A stretch of 64,000 nt of DNA from Siderastrea radians (GCA_964017195.1 OZ024891.1:6721994-6785993), one strand, 5' to 3'; shown: positions 1 through 11,570, counted from the stretch's first letter. The notes: generated from the letters alone by a model not told the origin. Translations and numbers: made by a program.

Positions 1-1477
1 TTTGCTATGGAAAGGGCTTGCGGATGCTGCGATCTGTGTTTCCTCGTCCGTACTGCATTCACAGTGAGGGTGCTTTAGACAAGTCAATTCATCTGCTGCA
101 ACCAAGCAAACCTTTAGATGAAGGTGTCACTGAAGCAGAGCTGCTTTCAGAGTCGGTATGAACTCCAATGTTGTCTGACTCTCACAGGAAGCTGCAGTGA
201 TGAAGTACTTCTTGGGCTTTAAAATGAGAGGGATTGGGTGCAAATGATCTTTTGAAAATTTCAGTTTAACTTGTTATTTCTAGAGGTTTAAAATTTTACC
301 CTTTTAAGGGGTGAAATTCTGTCAGGTGTTTTGTATCGGTGATTTGACATAAAGGTTAACTGTTGAGTTGGGTATTTAGTCGTAAACAAGGAATAGGTTT
401 TTCTTTGGTGGGGGGGGGGCAGGGTTGGTATTGAGGTCGTTTTTGCTATTTAAAATAATTGTGGCTTCACTCACATCTTCCCACCACTTTTAGATGTAAA
501 ATAACTTTTGTTGTCTAGGTGTGAACAAATTAGTAAATGTGACTCATATTTAGAGTTCGAAGTTCGAATTAAGTCTCAGTTTTGTCTGCCAAATATGGGC
601 TGTGTCTTGCACAAGAAATAGAGAATGGCAGTGCTGAACTACCTTAGCCCTTTAAGCCCTAACAGTGATGAAAATGAAATTTCTCTTAACATTATCACCA
701 CTTGTTCAAACATTCAAGTGATGAGGATAGGAAAAAGAAAGTGATCACCAAGGATACGATATCTTGCTATTAAGACAAATTCTCCTTACTAGTTCCATAA
801 GAAATGTATGGAGAACAGTAAGGAGAATATGCATTTTCATATCAATGTGTCCAATCAGAATGAAGACCTGTCTGGAATGTTGCATGTCTTACTAAACAAT
901 TAACATATGTCTGGTAATTTTCCCCTTTTTTGATATTAAAATCACTGTCTTGTTAATTTTCCTTCACCTGCAGGCACGTGGCACATTTGACAATGTGTGG
1001 CTGGCTCAAGTGACTGGCTCAACAACTGTCAATCTTCTGCCTGTCGATGACTGTGAACAGGAGTGTGAGAAGTTTGAGTTTACATTGAATCAGGGTGATG
1101 TCTGTGAGTATATCCTCAAACTAAAACAATACATATCGGAGCCAAATGTTTCTAGCCTTAATAATTAAATACTAATCTTGCTTGTGTTCTTGGTACTGTA
1201 ATATGTCTTCAGCAGTGGTAAATATTGGGAAGAGACTAAGAGTCTCCCTCCTTTTTTCAAAAATATAACTTAAGGCTAGCAGGCACAAAACTGTTTAAAA
1301 TTCTGGTCGATACATTTTCACTCTGTTTTAACTAGCCAATTGAAATTATGGAAGGCAGAGTTGTCAAGTTTCGGAAAGCAAAGTTGAAATTTGACAACTT
1401 GACAATTGGCTTAAAGATCTTTCATCATTGGTGCTATATTTCATCTAAGAAAGCAGCAGTTGTTACTTGCCCATCAA

Positions 1478-1551
<74 letters not shown>

Positions 1552-1964
1552 GTCTCGCTAATCGTCCTCACAAGTGCAGCAAGGACGCAGCTCAACAAGG
1601 TTGGACCAAAAGCATATATAGGTAGCAGGGATAGAGCTACTGATTGTGGTCAAGAAAGTGGCTAATAATTCTACTAGCAGTGCGAAGTTGTCTGCTATCC
1701 CTCTCTATAGGATGAAGAGATAGCAGGTATCCTTGGACCCTTTCGCCATGTTAATATAATAATCTGAATTGCTCTTTGGTTTGAAAATATCCTATGACAT
1801 TCTGACAGTATAAGCCTTTCTTGACATGTTGTCTTATAATATATAACTCAAGAATATTTTCTATTTTTTCTTTTGCAGTTTTCTTCTCTCAGCATACCTG
1901 GGTGGCAACCTTTTATAACCTTGAAAATGAACCTGCCATGGTTTTTTCTTCTTCGTTTGCTTAG
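1..1964 (+). CDS. 3' part of an unrecognised gene (three last exons), possibly cupin-like
   Basis: Three exons join in frame. Exon a runs from the window edge to 155 (donor TCG|GTATGA). Exon b is 974-1103, after a CTGCAG acceptor. Exon c is 1879-1964, after TTTTGCAG, and ends in TAG at 1962-1964. Exon phases are 0, then 1, and they fit exactly. The last part reads ...LNQGDV|FFFSQHTWVATFYN. It has hydrophobic strands, a Gly-Asp turn and an aromatic/His cluster, which resembles the second half of a double-stranded beta-helix (cupin/JmjC-like) fold. That resemblance is inference only; I do not recognise the family. The 5' part of the gene lies outside the window. Intron 1 (156-973) contains a TTAA-type MITE at 648-846. 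AATAAA-like signals occur downstream (near 2155). Confidence 0.6.
648..846 (+). mobile_element. TTAA-type MITE, copy A
   Basis: This is a copy of a ~200-bp family seen eight times in the window. It starts with a CCCTTTAAGCCCTAACAG-like end and contains the diagnostic core with CTCCTTACTAGTTCC and its inverted partner GAACAGTAAGGAG (about 781-825). The right terminal repeat is missing here. It sits in an intron of the first gene. Confidence 0.7.
1480..1549. repeat. (TAA)n microsatellite
   Basis: An almost pure run of AAT/TAA triplets with one interruption near 1516. It lies in the second intron of the gene at the window start. The poly-Ile/poly-Asn reading frame through it is an artefact of the repeat. 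Confidence 0.95.
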
Positions 1965-2696
1965 AACAGAACCACTGTCTATTAAAGTTAATCCACTAAG
2001 TTAACATGTTGTAGCAGTTGCAGAAATATTCATGCTGTCAGTAAGAAACAACTTGAAAATAGATTTTTTTTAAAGATAGCTTAACGTTAGGTAAATTAAA
2101 TTAAAGATCAAGGGGACTAAATAGCTTTTAGTTGGAGTGGTTGTAACCAAGTAAGAAATAAAGCAAGCAATAGAAGTGAATGTGCAAATTTCTTTGAAAT
2201 TTTGACTATGTCTTGTTAGTGGAGTTCTTGCCATGCTAATCCCATGGGGAGAAGAGGTGGGACTCCCTATATAGCGTAATATGCATGTGCTGCCCAAAGG
2301 TATCATTTTTTAGTCAGAACTATTTTGGCCTGAAAACAGCTACTGATTTTGGTCAATTGGATATATTATACTGCTAGTCTGTGAAAAAGGGTACAGAAAT
2401 TTAGTAGAGAACACAGGTATTGAAGTTCCTTAGTTAAATACACTTCATGCTCTGTAGTTAGCTAAATAGCATCAAACCTCAGTTATCCAAACTTTGATAC
2501 TCTGGACTTTTCTGTGTGGTCCCTATTAATTTAATTTTTTAAAAATTTGGAGCAGTTTGCCATTGAGTGTTGAAGGTAATTCGCATTTGTTTTTGTTTGG
2601 CTTTACCACACTCTATGACCTGCCACTTTTTAGACCAATCAGTTGCTTGAAGTTGTGATTGGTTTGTTGTGTTCAATTCATCTTTTGTGTATACTG
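1965..2696. other. Downstream flank without recognised gene
   Basis: This is the 3' untranslated and intergenic sequence after the first gene. It is AT-rich, with possible polyadenylation signals (AATAAA near 2155). I see no coding region, RNA gene or clear repeat. Confidence 0.5.
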
Positions 2697-2905
2697 TGAG
2701 TAATCTCTAATTTTGGCGATAGCGACTGTGGGGCAGGCGAGATACACAAGCGCACGCGAAATTTTGTGGAGATGCGATGCGAGGGGAGCGCCAAAAATTA
2801 GAGACTCTAATTTTAGCGCTCCCCCCGCATTGCATCTCCTCAAAATTTCGCGCACATGTGTGTATTTGCCGCCCCACAATCGCCATCACCAAAATTAGAG
2901 ACTAC
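2697..2905. mobile_element. Fold-back (palindromic) element, ~209 bp
   Basis: The left arm, starting around TAATCTCTAATTTTGGCGAT, is repeated in inverse orientation at the right end (ATCGCC...CCAAAATTAGAGACTA). The two arms pair along nearly their whole length around a centre near 2807-2812 (AGAGACTCT). It has no coding content. It would form a long hairpin, as expected of a fold-back MITE. Confidence 0.75.
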
Positions 2906-3098
2906 TTGCAGTCTATCTTTTGTGCAGTTCAGCCTCTCAACAAAAGGGTAGATGGGTTAGGGGGCTATTCCCAAGAGTGGATTGCCCTTGGGGCATCAGA
3001 GGCACATGCTGCAGGGTCTGAGCACCTCAAACACCCATCAAGGAAGCTCAGTTTAAGGGCCAGAATCTTAATTTGTCCTTGGACCCCTTTTTCCTGGG

Positions 3099-3900
3099 GG
3101 GGGGGGGGTGGGTTCCCCGAATATTTGGGTGGGGGTGTGTAGCACACTCATAATCCTTGAAACCTTACCCTATTTCAGACCAAAATGCGTGATTTTCGCT
3201 ACCCCATCTCAGACCTACCCAAAATTTGGTTCCCTATTTCAGACCTGCCCAGAAACCGCTTCGGTTTGTGTAGACATTTGGGAAGAGCTTCAAATTTCTG
3301 ATATTAATCACAACACACTTCTCAAGAGAAGATACCATAATTTTAAAAAGTCGCTTCTTGTAAAAACCATACCCAATTCCAGACCAGATCGCACAAACCT
3401 TACCCTATTTCAGACCAAAGTGGTCAAAATCGACACCCTATTTCAAAAACCATACCCTTTGGGAAGCACATACCTATCTGGCTTATATAAGGGAGCACCC
3501 CCCCCCCCCCCAGCCGGCCTTTATCCGACTAAGTCAGGGTATTTGAACTGCAAAAGGCCATTGAGGTGTAAATTTTATTAGAAGTCAGACCAGCAGGGGT
3601 ACTCGGGAGTACCTGGGAGTACCCCTAGGACATTTGAATGAAGTTGTGTCAACTTTTCCCCTATTTGAGACCCTACCCATAAATCTTCCCCTATTTTCAA
3701 GCCCAAACAGGGTTCCCAAATGGTGAAACTCTATACAAACTGAAGCAGTTCCTAGGCGGGTCTGAAACAGGGTATCGAATTTTGGGTCAGGTCTGCAAAA
3801 GGGTAGGGAAAATCACATATTTTGGTCTGAAATAGGGTAAGGGTTTCAAGGAGTGGGCCACACATCCCCGCTCAAATTTTGAGAAGTACCCACTCCCCAC
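3099..3900. mobile_element. Non-autonomous TIR element with subterminal repeats
   Basis: The ends are inverted. TCCTTGAAACCTTACCCTAT at about 3153 is mirrored by AGGGTAAGGGTTTCAAGGA at about 3834, and G-rich/C-rich outer ends lie at 3099 and 3900. The interior carries several copies of CCCTATTTCAGACC in one orientation, and of GGTCTGAAATAGGG in the other. No transposase is visible. The proline/glycine-rich reading frames here are by-products of homopolymer G and C runs. Confidence 0.65.
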
Positions 3901-4337
3901 TCCTGGGCTCCAACCCAACTACAACATTTACATGCAGTCTTCAGGTATAATATACAGTTTCCCTACCGTTGAATCAGCATTGCTTTTTTTATCGTATTTA
4001 GTCTTCAGGTTTTATTTTTTGTTGTAGTTGAATCGATACACCATGATCAAAAATGACACGAAGGTAAAAAGAAAATAAATTGATAGGTTTCGGTAGCCTG
4101 GGTCAAAGAGTGTTTTACAGCAGTGAGCTAATGATAGGATGGCATGCAATGAGATGCACACAATGAAAACTGCTGAGAGCTACAAAAGTGCGAAAGAAAA
4201 TTTTTGAAAGAAAAGAAACCGGAAAAAAAGCCAGCAAGCATTCCGCCTTTCTCGTTTCCAGGAGTCCTTCCAATACACTGTTGAAACATTCAGCCTCGTT
4301 TCTATGTCGCGTGCTTTCTTTTGTGCATGCGCACTTT

Positions 4338-4470
4338 GCTTCTCCCTCTTGCTTCAACTCTTCGTTCCGAACAGAAAGGTAGATGAAATTTGCGTTTAAA
4401 TTTCGCTTTTTTTTCGTCTTCTGTGTCTTTGATTCCCATCTTATTTTGCTTCATTGTCCTTTGTTTTAAG
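4338..4470 (+). promoter_or_regulatory. RPS16: RPS16 5' end: candidate TOP start and 5'-UTR intron
   Basis: A pyrimidine-rich tract (CTTCTCCCTCTTGCTTC, about 4339-4356) resembles the 5' terminal oligopyrimidine start of ribosomal protein mRNAs. A good donor follows (AGAAAG|GTAGAT, boundary after 4378). A pyrimidine tract ending TTTTAAG lies directly before the ATG at 4471, so a ~92-nt 5'-UTR intron is likely. The start site and this intron are inferred and not proven by the sequence. Confidence 0.45.
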
Positions 4471-7400
4471 ATGAGTCAGTCAGTTCAAGTATTTGGGCGA
4501 AAGGTACGTAGAAATACAGCGATTGAATGGTTAGATTGTGTTGACTTTCCGGACACGTGCATTATAATTTTAATGGCGGCTTGGAATTTGATGGGGTTGT
4601 ATTTGAAGTTTAACATGTCACTACACAATTTGAAGTTATTTTAGGTTGTTACGCGGATGATTTGAGGTGATTCGTTGCCTTTAGCTACGAAAAGTCTGTT
4701 TCCTTGCTAGTGAAATTTGGTGTTGTTCCAGATTCAACTAGGCCTAAAATGATAAGCTCAACGAACATTTTTTGTTTCTCAACGGAATGTATTTGTAGCT
4801 TTATATTCACCTTTTTCTGTGACAGTGCTGCAAAAATCGAAATTAGAAACGTTCTTTCGTAAGGTGTATTCCTGCTTGTAGTAAGTTTATGCAGAATAAT
4901 TCTTAATATGAAAACCATAAAATGACCATTACAAATATCCCAAGTGACTTCATACAATGACTTCACTCTTCGCTGTAGACATTCTTGCCATTGTGCAAGA
5001 GAGGAGTCAAGTATGATTGGATACATTTTTCTTTTGAAAGCAGAATGAATAGAATAACTAAGGGCAAATAATTTTGCACTGTTGTTTCACCTACAAGTTG
5101 TTTTGCTGGAAAGTCAAATTCTCAAAGTTGGGGCTTACCTTGGTGTAAGAACCTGACAAGATTTTCTTTGTTTGTTAGCTTTTGTTTTGCTGTACGGTAT
5201 TGTTTAAATTGTTTTTGTTTCCTTTGGTTTCCTTTGGTTAAGCCCGCCGGACACCAAGTTAATGCCCAAAGTCGGATGTGGATAAATGGGGCAGATTCCT
5301 TCACATAAGTCCGGTATTCCCACACTTGTTACTTAGCATTGAAAAATCACTGTATGTTAAGCCTTATTTGGTTTTCATTTGGCTTCCTCATCACTCCTCG
5401 TTGTGACTTTTTATTTTTGTTAGTATTTTTGTTGGTGTATAACAACTGAAAAATTGAATTAAATGAAAAGTAAAACAAGCAAATGTTCTATCGATAGTAT
5501 TCTCTTGTTGTAATTGTACTTGTTGGGTGTTTTACTTCAGAAAACAGCCACAGCTGTTGCCTTCTGCAAGCGCGGAAATGGCCTTATCAAGATAAACGGA
5601 TGCCCACTGCACTTAGTGGAGCCATCTACACTCAGATACAAGGTATTTCTCGTTGATACTTATGAGTTGACAAGTTGTGTTACTCTTGGCTCAGTGGTGT
5701 TGAGGTAGTGCAGTCAGTAGTTTCATTGTAAGGCAGCAAATGGCAGTTTTTGGCATTTGTTTGATGCTTAGTAGCCAGTTAAATGCAGGTAAAAAATTAC
5801 CCTTGTAGCCATGTATTTTCCTAGTCTCTGACAACTACTTCAAAAGTTATTGAAACCCTTGGCAGTTGTTCTGAATTGTGTTGCCTCATTAGGCAAGAAA
5901 TTCCACTCAGCATTGTCTCTTTCTGCCCACTTGTATTAAGGGGGGAGACCCTTAATATTGTCTCTTTGGGAAGTTCCTTATCGTCATATCTTGGTTAGGG
6001 TGCTTATACACATTTGTTTCATGAGAAAGGTTTTCAAGATTTTCGTGTCACAACCGTATTTGACAGGTCATGTGACTTGAACAGAAAAAAGAAACTCAAA
6101 TGGTATACAGTTTTGGTTGTCAAAAAATAAATAAATGAAAATGCAAAATGCGGCATAAGTAGGAACATTTGTTTTGTACTATAGTTTTTCTTTGCTTTGC
6201 AATAACAGTAATTGCTTATCTCAGGTTACAAAGAAGGCTGGATTATTTCCAATTCATGAAAAAAAAAATGATAGCTCTACTTCTTTTCCTCCAAGTTTCA
6301 GGGATTATTCTTTCTAATGCAGCCAGCATGGTTGGGGACTGGCACAGTGCACATGCAATGTCTATTTTTAAAATTCAGATGTTCAACACGACAGCCACCA
6401 CAGTGGCAGTTTGCCAGACATGCAGTTTTTGCAGTCACCCAAAACTTTGGTTTTCCCTATGTTCTCAATGTAGTGCCATATTTATGTTTTAAAAGACCAT
6501 GCTTATTCACTTCTGGGATCTTTTTGTAGTCCAAATTCAGTGCATGCACAGTGCCCCTGATGTGATGCTTTATGGGCTTTTTTGTGAAAGAAATAAATGC
6601 ATTCTCTTTATAAATATAACTTCCTTGTTAATTATAAGAAGAAAGAAAGGCCACTTCTTAATTCACCATTCACCATGTTTGGTTATACAGGTTCAGGAGC
6701 CTATTCTTCTCCTGGGAAAGGAACGGTTTGAGGGTGTGGACATCCGTGTCCGAGTAAAGGGTGGTGGACATGTTTCCAGAATTTATGGTAAGAATCAAAA
6801 AAAGAGAAAAAGAAAAAAAATGGGTTAGGGTACACCTGCACAGGTTGTGTAGTCTGTGTAATCTGTGTATCAAATGTTTTGTTCCTTTTTTTTCCAACCC
6901 TCTCCCAACGAGCCCTGTAGCAATGCAAATATCCTCATTCCTTGGCAAATGACCTCTGGCCTATTTGTAAGTGTTTAGAGTGATCTTTTTAGTGAGATTT
7001 TGATCAACAAATTCCTGCAGTTCAAACTATTTGTTTATTCCAAGGTATTATTTGGGTGGCAATTAATTTTTTTTCTTGGTTACAGTCAAGTTGCTGTTTT
7101 TGTTGGGCACAACTGAAGTTAGAATTTTATTTGTGAACGAAATGGCATTCGGTTTTGCATAACATTCAAGGCCTTGTGCTCCTTCTGGTGCAGAGAGAAA
7201 TGATGATGATGACAAAATGACATTCCCTGGCATTCAATAACATTTTCTGGACATCATATCCAACCACAGTCGATACTGAGTCAGACGTGGGCAAGTTTTG
7301 TTGGGCTCATTTTCTTATGATTGACTGGTCTTTGCAGCTCTGTCATGGTTGGTAACCAGTGCAAGTAACGTTAATGGGTTTTCTCTTTCTCTTCTTTCCA

Positions 7401-8367
7401 GCTATCCGTCAAGCCATCGCCAAGTCCTTGGTAGCTTACTACCAGAAATGTGAGTATTATTGAGATCTCACTAAGAGTTAGAACTGGAAAGGGTGTTAGG
7501 GTTTATTGCAGAAAAAGGCCTACTAAGAAGTTTTAGATGGCTTGCTTTCACACAAGGGACTCATGAAATATGAAAGACTCTGGGGCGTACAGAAGCTCCT
7601 CCATTTGGAATACGGTGACCAGTAAACACAGCGACCTGGCCAATGCTACCAGTTACAAAGACCTTAGCCTAAAGCTCAATTCCTTAGATGTATTTTATAA
7701 GTTCAGTCTAAATGTAACATCAGCATCCACTTGTAGTTTTAGATTTGAAGAATTTGTATACACTTAACATACCAAACTTTTAATTTTGAGCTTCGGTCAC
7801 TTATTTTTGTCTTTGTTTTTACTGATGCTGAGTTCTAATTGAATGAGGTTGTATTTTCTTTTTAATTCCCACTTTTGCTCGTAGCCTTGTAAATAATTTC
7901 ATGATAACCGCTTATTGTTTTCATTTTCTTCTAGACAGTAGTTAATTAGGTGACACATAAACCACAAGCTTTTAGCTTTAATATTCATCGTGCTAAAATA
8001 AAGGTTATCATCATCATTAACAATTATTCGCCGAATGCAAATAATTGTTTAAGTATAATTTTGAGATGTGGACATCAAAAAGTAAAAAAACCGAGCTAAA
8101 ACTTGACAAACAACACATGAAAAAAATAATTTATGACTACAGCTACTAAAGGCTAGGGTTCCCTTTGGCCGAGGGTAAGGCAAACAGTGCTAAGTAAAGG
8201 TTTCATTTGACTTCTTTTCAGTTGTGGACGAGGTTTCCAAGAAAGAGATCCGTGACATTCTTGTCCAGTACGACCGCTCCCTGTTGGTGGCAGATCCTCG
8301 CCGTGCAGAGGCCAAGAAATTCGGTGGACCTGGTGCCCGCTCGCGCTACCAGAAGTCATACCGTTAA
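4471..8367 (+). CDS. RPS16: 40S ribosomal protein S16 (uS9)
   Basis: Five coding exons: 4471-4503, 5541-5642, 6691-6787, 7402-7449 and 8222-8367. They have consistent GT-AG sites and total 426 nt (141 residues plus stop). The protein matches uS9 end to end: [47 protein letters not shown], and the C-terminal [13 protein letters not shown] tail that reaches into the decoding centre of the small subunit. Its N-terminus (MSQSVQ) is a few residues shorter than in vertebrates. The ATG at 4471 is chosen because it directly precedes the conserved block. A polyadenylation signal AATAAA lies 27 nt after the stop. The protein is a cytosolic and nucleolar component of the 40S subunit. Intron 4 contains a LINE fragment. 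Confidence 0.97.
7560..8030 (+). mobile_element. LINE 3'-end fragment in RPS16 intron 4
   Basis: A short frame (about 7570-7767) with ...[12 protein letters not shown]...[16 protein letters not shown] resembles the extreme C-terminus of reverse transcriptases from CR1/L2-like LINEs. It is followed by a tail containing ATCGTGCTAAAATAAAGG and a short (ATC)n run near 8007-8020. A related tail occurs at 39110-39195 (ATCGTGCTGAAATAAAGG). The copy is strongly 5'-truncated. Confidence 0.6.
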
Positions 8368-8394
8368 CTTTCTATTTACATGGAGTTGAAGTTC

Positions 8395-8400
8395 AATAAA
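8395..8400 (+). terminator. RPS16: RPS16 polyadenylation signal
   Basis: A canonical AATAAA lies 27 nt after the TAA stop, followed by a GT-rich stretch (GTGTAAC, TGTGTTTTGGTGG). Confidence 0.85.
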
Positions 8401-8461
8401 GTGTAACAATATGATGGAACTGTGTTTTGGTGGTTGCAGTTTGTGTTTCACCCGTTCAGAA

Positions 8462-9322
8462 AGTACCGTATTTTCTCAATTAAACGCCAGGGGCATTTAT
8501 TTAAAACTCGGCCTCCTAGATCCGGCGTTTATTTATTAAGTGCATTTTTCAGCCATTTATTTTTATCATCAGTTACCTGTTACCTATCCACTTTGAGCCA
8601 AGGTGGCGCATAAGGCCTCCACATTCATTCTCCAACGATTCTAAGAGTATCTTGTGCTGTAGTATGCACCTCGCTCCAGGACTCCCACCCTGCTCTGGAC
8701 CCGCTCCATGTACTGAAGGTTTATTGAATTAAGAACCAAATTGCAACAAAAACTTGAAACACCAACTCTGTCTTATTTCAATGAATCTGGTTAAGTCATT
8801 TAGCAATAAACATCACTGACAGGAACAGTGATTGAACTCTTCTCAACGTTACATTTCTCCCTGAAACACAGAGGAAGTGTAGCGGCAATTGCTCGACAGC
8901 AAACATACTGTGCAAGCAATTTAGAACAAGGTGGTGTCGAGGTTCCAACTTTGAAAGGCAAAATTATGGAAAGATTCAAGGAACTTCTGCAGAAACGCTG
9001 GAGAAACCTTCGAGATGGTCCTCGCTTGGTGGACAAGCCCGCGGAATGGTTACCATGATTTAAAGAGATTGACACAATACCTGATGAGTCGTTTGTTTCA
9101 TATGTTTTAGAAGTACGGTTGTAAATGGTAGTTGAGGAATTCAAATACAAAATGGTGGAAAGAGAACCAGTGTGCAGTTACGACACGTATAAATCCTGAT
9201 TTAATATACCCATCTTAAATAAACGCTGGGACCTAAAATAGATGCCCGGACCCGAATAAATGGCGGGGCGTTTATTTTAAACTCGGCCTTGTTGACCCGG
9301 TGTTTTCCGGCGTTACGGTACT
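8462..9322. mobile_element. TIR element with AATAAACGC-type ends
   Basis: It begins AGTACCGTATTTTC and ends in GCGTTACGGTACT, so the outer nine bases are perfect inverted repeats. Near both ends lie related blocks (AAACTCGGCC, GGCGTTTATTT). A frame at 8828-9058 inside it resembles no family I know. The element at about 29950-30360 has the same AATAAACGC/TAATAAATGC style. I could not identify a target-site duplication. Confidence 0.5.
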
Positions 9323-9629
9323 ACTGACAGTTGTTAGCCTTGTCACGCAACGCGTCTGGTTTTTGAGAAGCGTTGCGTGACAACCTAAAATAACGGCAAG
9401 AGTCTCCCCATCCTGTCGACAAAAGCAAACGCAAGTAGAGGAAAAACTGCCAGAGGAACCACATGGAGTTGTTTACTTTTAAAGTAGAATGCATGATACA
9501 TTCTGTTACCTCCTTTCGACGGTACAATCTCTTTCTGAACAGCTCTCGCATCCTCGCATCTCTGTTCACATCTTCCAACACAATACCATATATGGCAATA
9601 TACACGTCCTCAGTTCGTAAGAAAGCCAG

Positions 9630-9835
9630 TGTCTCCTCCGCAGAGGCCTCCAACAATCGCGCTGGATAGAAACGCGCAGAGTCTGGGAAGAAGGGAAAAA
9701 TTCAATCCCGCCTTTTCCCTCTTCCCATCGTTCCCCGCGCTCCCGTTTTCTCTCTCCAGCGCTCCCGCTTCCCTCTTTTTTCTTTCACTGGTGTTTACTA
9801 ACAGGAGCCTCTGCGGAGGAGAGAGAGCCAGTGTT
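9630..9835. repeat. Inverted repeat flanking a C/T-rich stretch
   Basis: TCTCCTCCGCAGAGGCCT at about 9643 and AGCCTCTGCGGAGGAGA at about 9806 are inverted copies about 150 bp apart. The interior is a purine/pyrimidine-biased stretch. It may be the ends of a small non-autonomous element upstream of the BTB gene. Confidence 0.45.
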
Positions 9836-9914
9836 CAACGTTCGATTTTAATGTTCATTTCAAGTCACGACAGTCGGGAGTGGAGGGGAAGTGGGTGAGA
9901 GGGGCATGACCTTG

Positions 9915-9920
9915 TATAAA
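9915..9920 (+). promoter_or_regulatory. Candidate TATA box of the BTB-PHR gene
   Basis: TATAAA (in CTTGTATAAATCTT) lies about 125 bp before the ATG at 10046. A start site near 9945-9950 would be at the usual distance. This is inference from position and motif only. Confidence 0.35.
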
Positions 9921-10045
9921 TCTTCCCTTCCCTCCGCTCGGGCACCATCCGCTGACCGAGAAGCCCGAACATTTTTTTAATGCGAGATTGAAATTGCTCC
10001 GCTTTCGAATTGAGAAGCCGGAATACATATCTGATCTGGACTAAT

Positions 10046-11398
10046 ATGGCTGTTAAAGAGGATATTGACTGGCAGACGGAAAAAGAAACTGTACGGGAAA
10101 GAGTCGCCTTCCTTTGGAACAGTGATTTACTGAGCGACGTGAAGTTTGTTGTTCTTGTGTCGAATGGCGAAAGTGAAACTAAGAGTACTAAGGTGATCCC
10201 AGCTCACAAGTTTGTGGTTGCAATCAGCAGTCCTGTGTTCTATGCTATGTTCTATGGTCAAATGGCGGATACGACAGACACTATAGCATTACCTGACTGT
10301 GAGTTTGAGAGTCTGTTGGAGTTGTTTCGTTGCATGTACAGTGATGAAGTGAATCTAACCGGAAGTAATGTAATGCGTGTGCTGTATTTGGCAAAGAAAT
10401 ACATGGTTCCTTCACTGGCTGATAAGTGCACTGCATATCTGCAAGACAACTTGGAAGCATCCAATGTGTTTTCCATTTTGCCACACGCTCAGAAACTTGA
10501 AGACACAGTTTTGGAGGATTGATGCTGGGAAGTGATTGAAATGCACACAGAGGAATCTGTGACGTCAGACGAATTTGTCACGCTTGACAAGTCTCTTGTT
10601 GAGTCTGTCGTGAAGAGAGAAAGATTGAGTGTAAAGGAAGTGGAATTGTTCAAAGCTGTGGATCGCTGGGCAACGAAGCAAAGTGAAAGACAAGGGATGA
10701 CCCCTGACGACAAGGGAAAGAGAAAAATTATAGGAGAGGAGGTTGTAAAAGCAATACGGTTTCCATTGATGTCGCAGAAGGAGTTCATTTCTGTCGTCCC
10801 TGATTGCAACATTCTTACAACAAAAGAAATTGTTGACATGATGAAACACTATAACAACGTACTGACCTCCCCTTTACAGTTCTCAACAGCCCCGAGGGTT
10901 TACTCAATGACTTATATCGCTTGTCATGGCTGCCATAGATTTGAAAACTTCGCTAGTCCAAAGCACTGCTGGAAGTACAGTGGCAAACCTGACCGTATCT
11001 GTTTTACTGTTGACAAGGGCATCCGCTTGTTCGGAGTGAGGCACTTTGGCTGTGAAGGATGCAGCTACACGGTCCGTGTTGAATTGAATGACACAACTAG
11101 TGACTCGTGTCTCGTAAATCAGTCAGGATCGTACAGCTCAGAAGTTAAATACCATGATGGTAGCGAGTATTACGGCTTTGATGTGTTGTTTGAACGTCCT
11201 GTTTGTCTTAAACGGAATAACTGTTATGAGATTGTTTCTCTTGTATGTGGCGACATTTCATGGTTTGGACAAAATGGAAAAACAAAGGTTGAGACTTGTG
11301 GAGTAATTTTTACGTTCAGTGACTCGGAACAGAAAGGCAGCGGTAATGGTACTAATGTTTCACTTGGGCAGTTCCCAGCTCTATTGTTTTCCACTTAA
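10046..11398 (+). pseudogene. Intronless BTB-BACK-PHR (BTBD6/BTBD3-like) gene with one in-frame TGA
   Basis: One continuous frame of 451 codons is broken only by TGA at 10520-10522 (codon 159). Before it lies a BTB/POZ domain (about residues 24-130, with SDVKFVV, IPAHKFVVAISSPVFYAMF and LLELFRCMYSDEV). After it come a BACK-like region and a C-terminal PHR domain (about 285-445, with CFTVDKGIRLFGVRHFG and YYGFDVLFERPVCL). Relatives have an Arg-Cys-Trp stretch at the break (ED-stop-CWEVIE here), so a single CGA-to-TGA change is the simplest cause. Functional relatives are substrate adaptors for cullin-3 ubiquitin ligases. There are no introns and a TATA-like element lies upstream, which suits a retrocopy or a single-exon family member. 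The possible products are a 158-residue BTB-only protein, readthrough, or nothing. The polyadenylation signal is at 11565. Confidence 0.85.
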
Positions 11399-11564
11399 TG
11401 CACGTGAAGATTGTTGAGTCTTTTGAAGCAGCTTTCAGAAGCCAAAGAGATCGATCAGACATTTGGCTAATCACCAAAAAAAAAATGTTGATACTTGATC
11501 CTGTCATGTATTTAAATATTAAAACATATCCCTAGTTTTTAATTTTATTATCTATTCACATTGT

Positions 11565-11570
11565 AATAAA
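11565..11570 (+). terminator. Polyadenylation signal after the BTB-PHR gene
   Basis: AATAAA lies 167 nt after the stop codon at 11396-11398 and is followed by a GT/T-rich stretch (GTGTGCTTTTT). Confidence 0.7.

Noticed and set aside
1348..1665. Open frame with poly-Ile and poly-Asn
   Set aside because: It is the translation of the (TAA)n microsatellite within an intron.
4390..4470. Longer RPS16 N-terminus reading upstream of 4471
   Set aside because: The upstream in-frame stretch has no ATG, is a pyrimidine tract with a likely splice acceptor (TTTTAAG), and is not like any uS9 N-terminus.
9321..9656. 111-codon - strand frame between the TIR element and the BTB gene
   Set aside because: It starts inside the inverted repeat near 9643 and ends inside the TIR element border. 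Phrases like RMRELFRKRLYRRKE are suggestive, but no family or splice partner was found.
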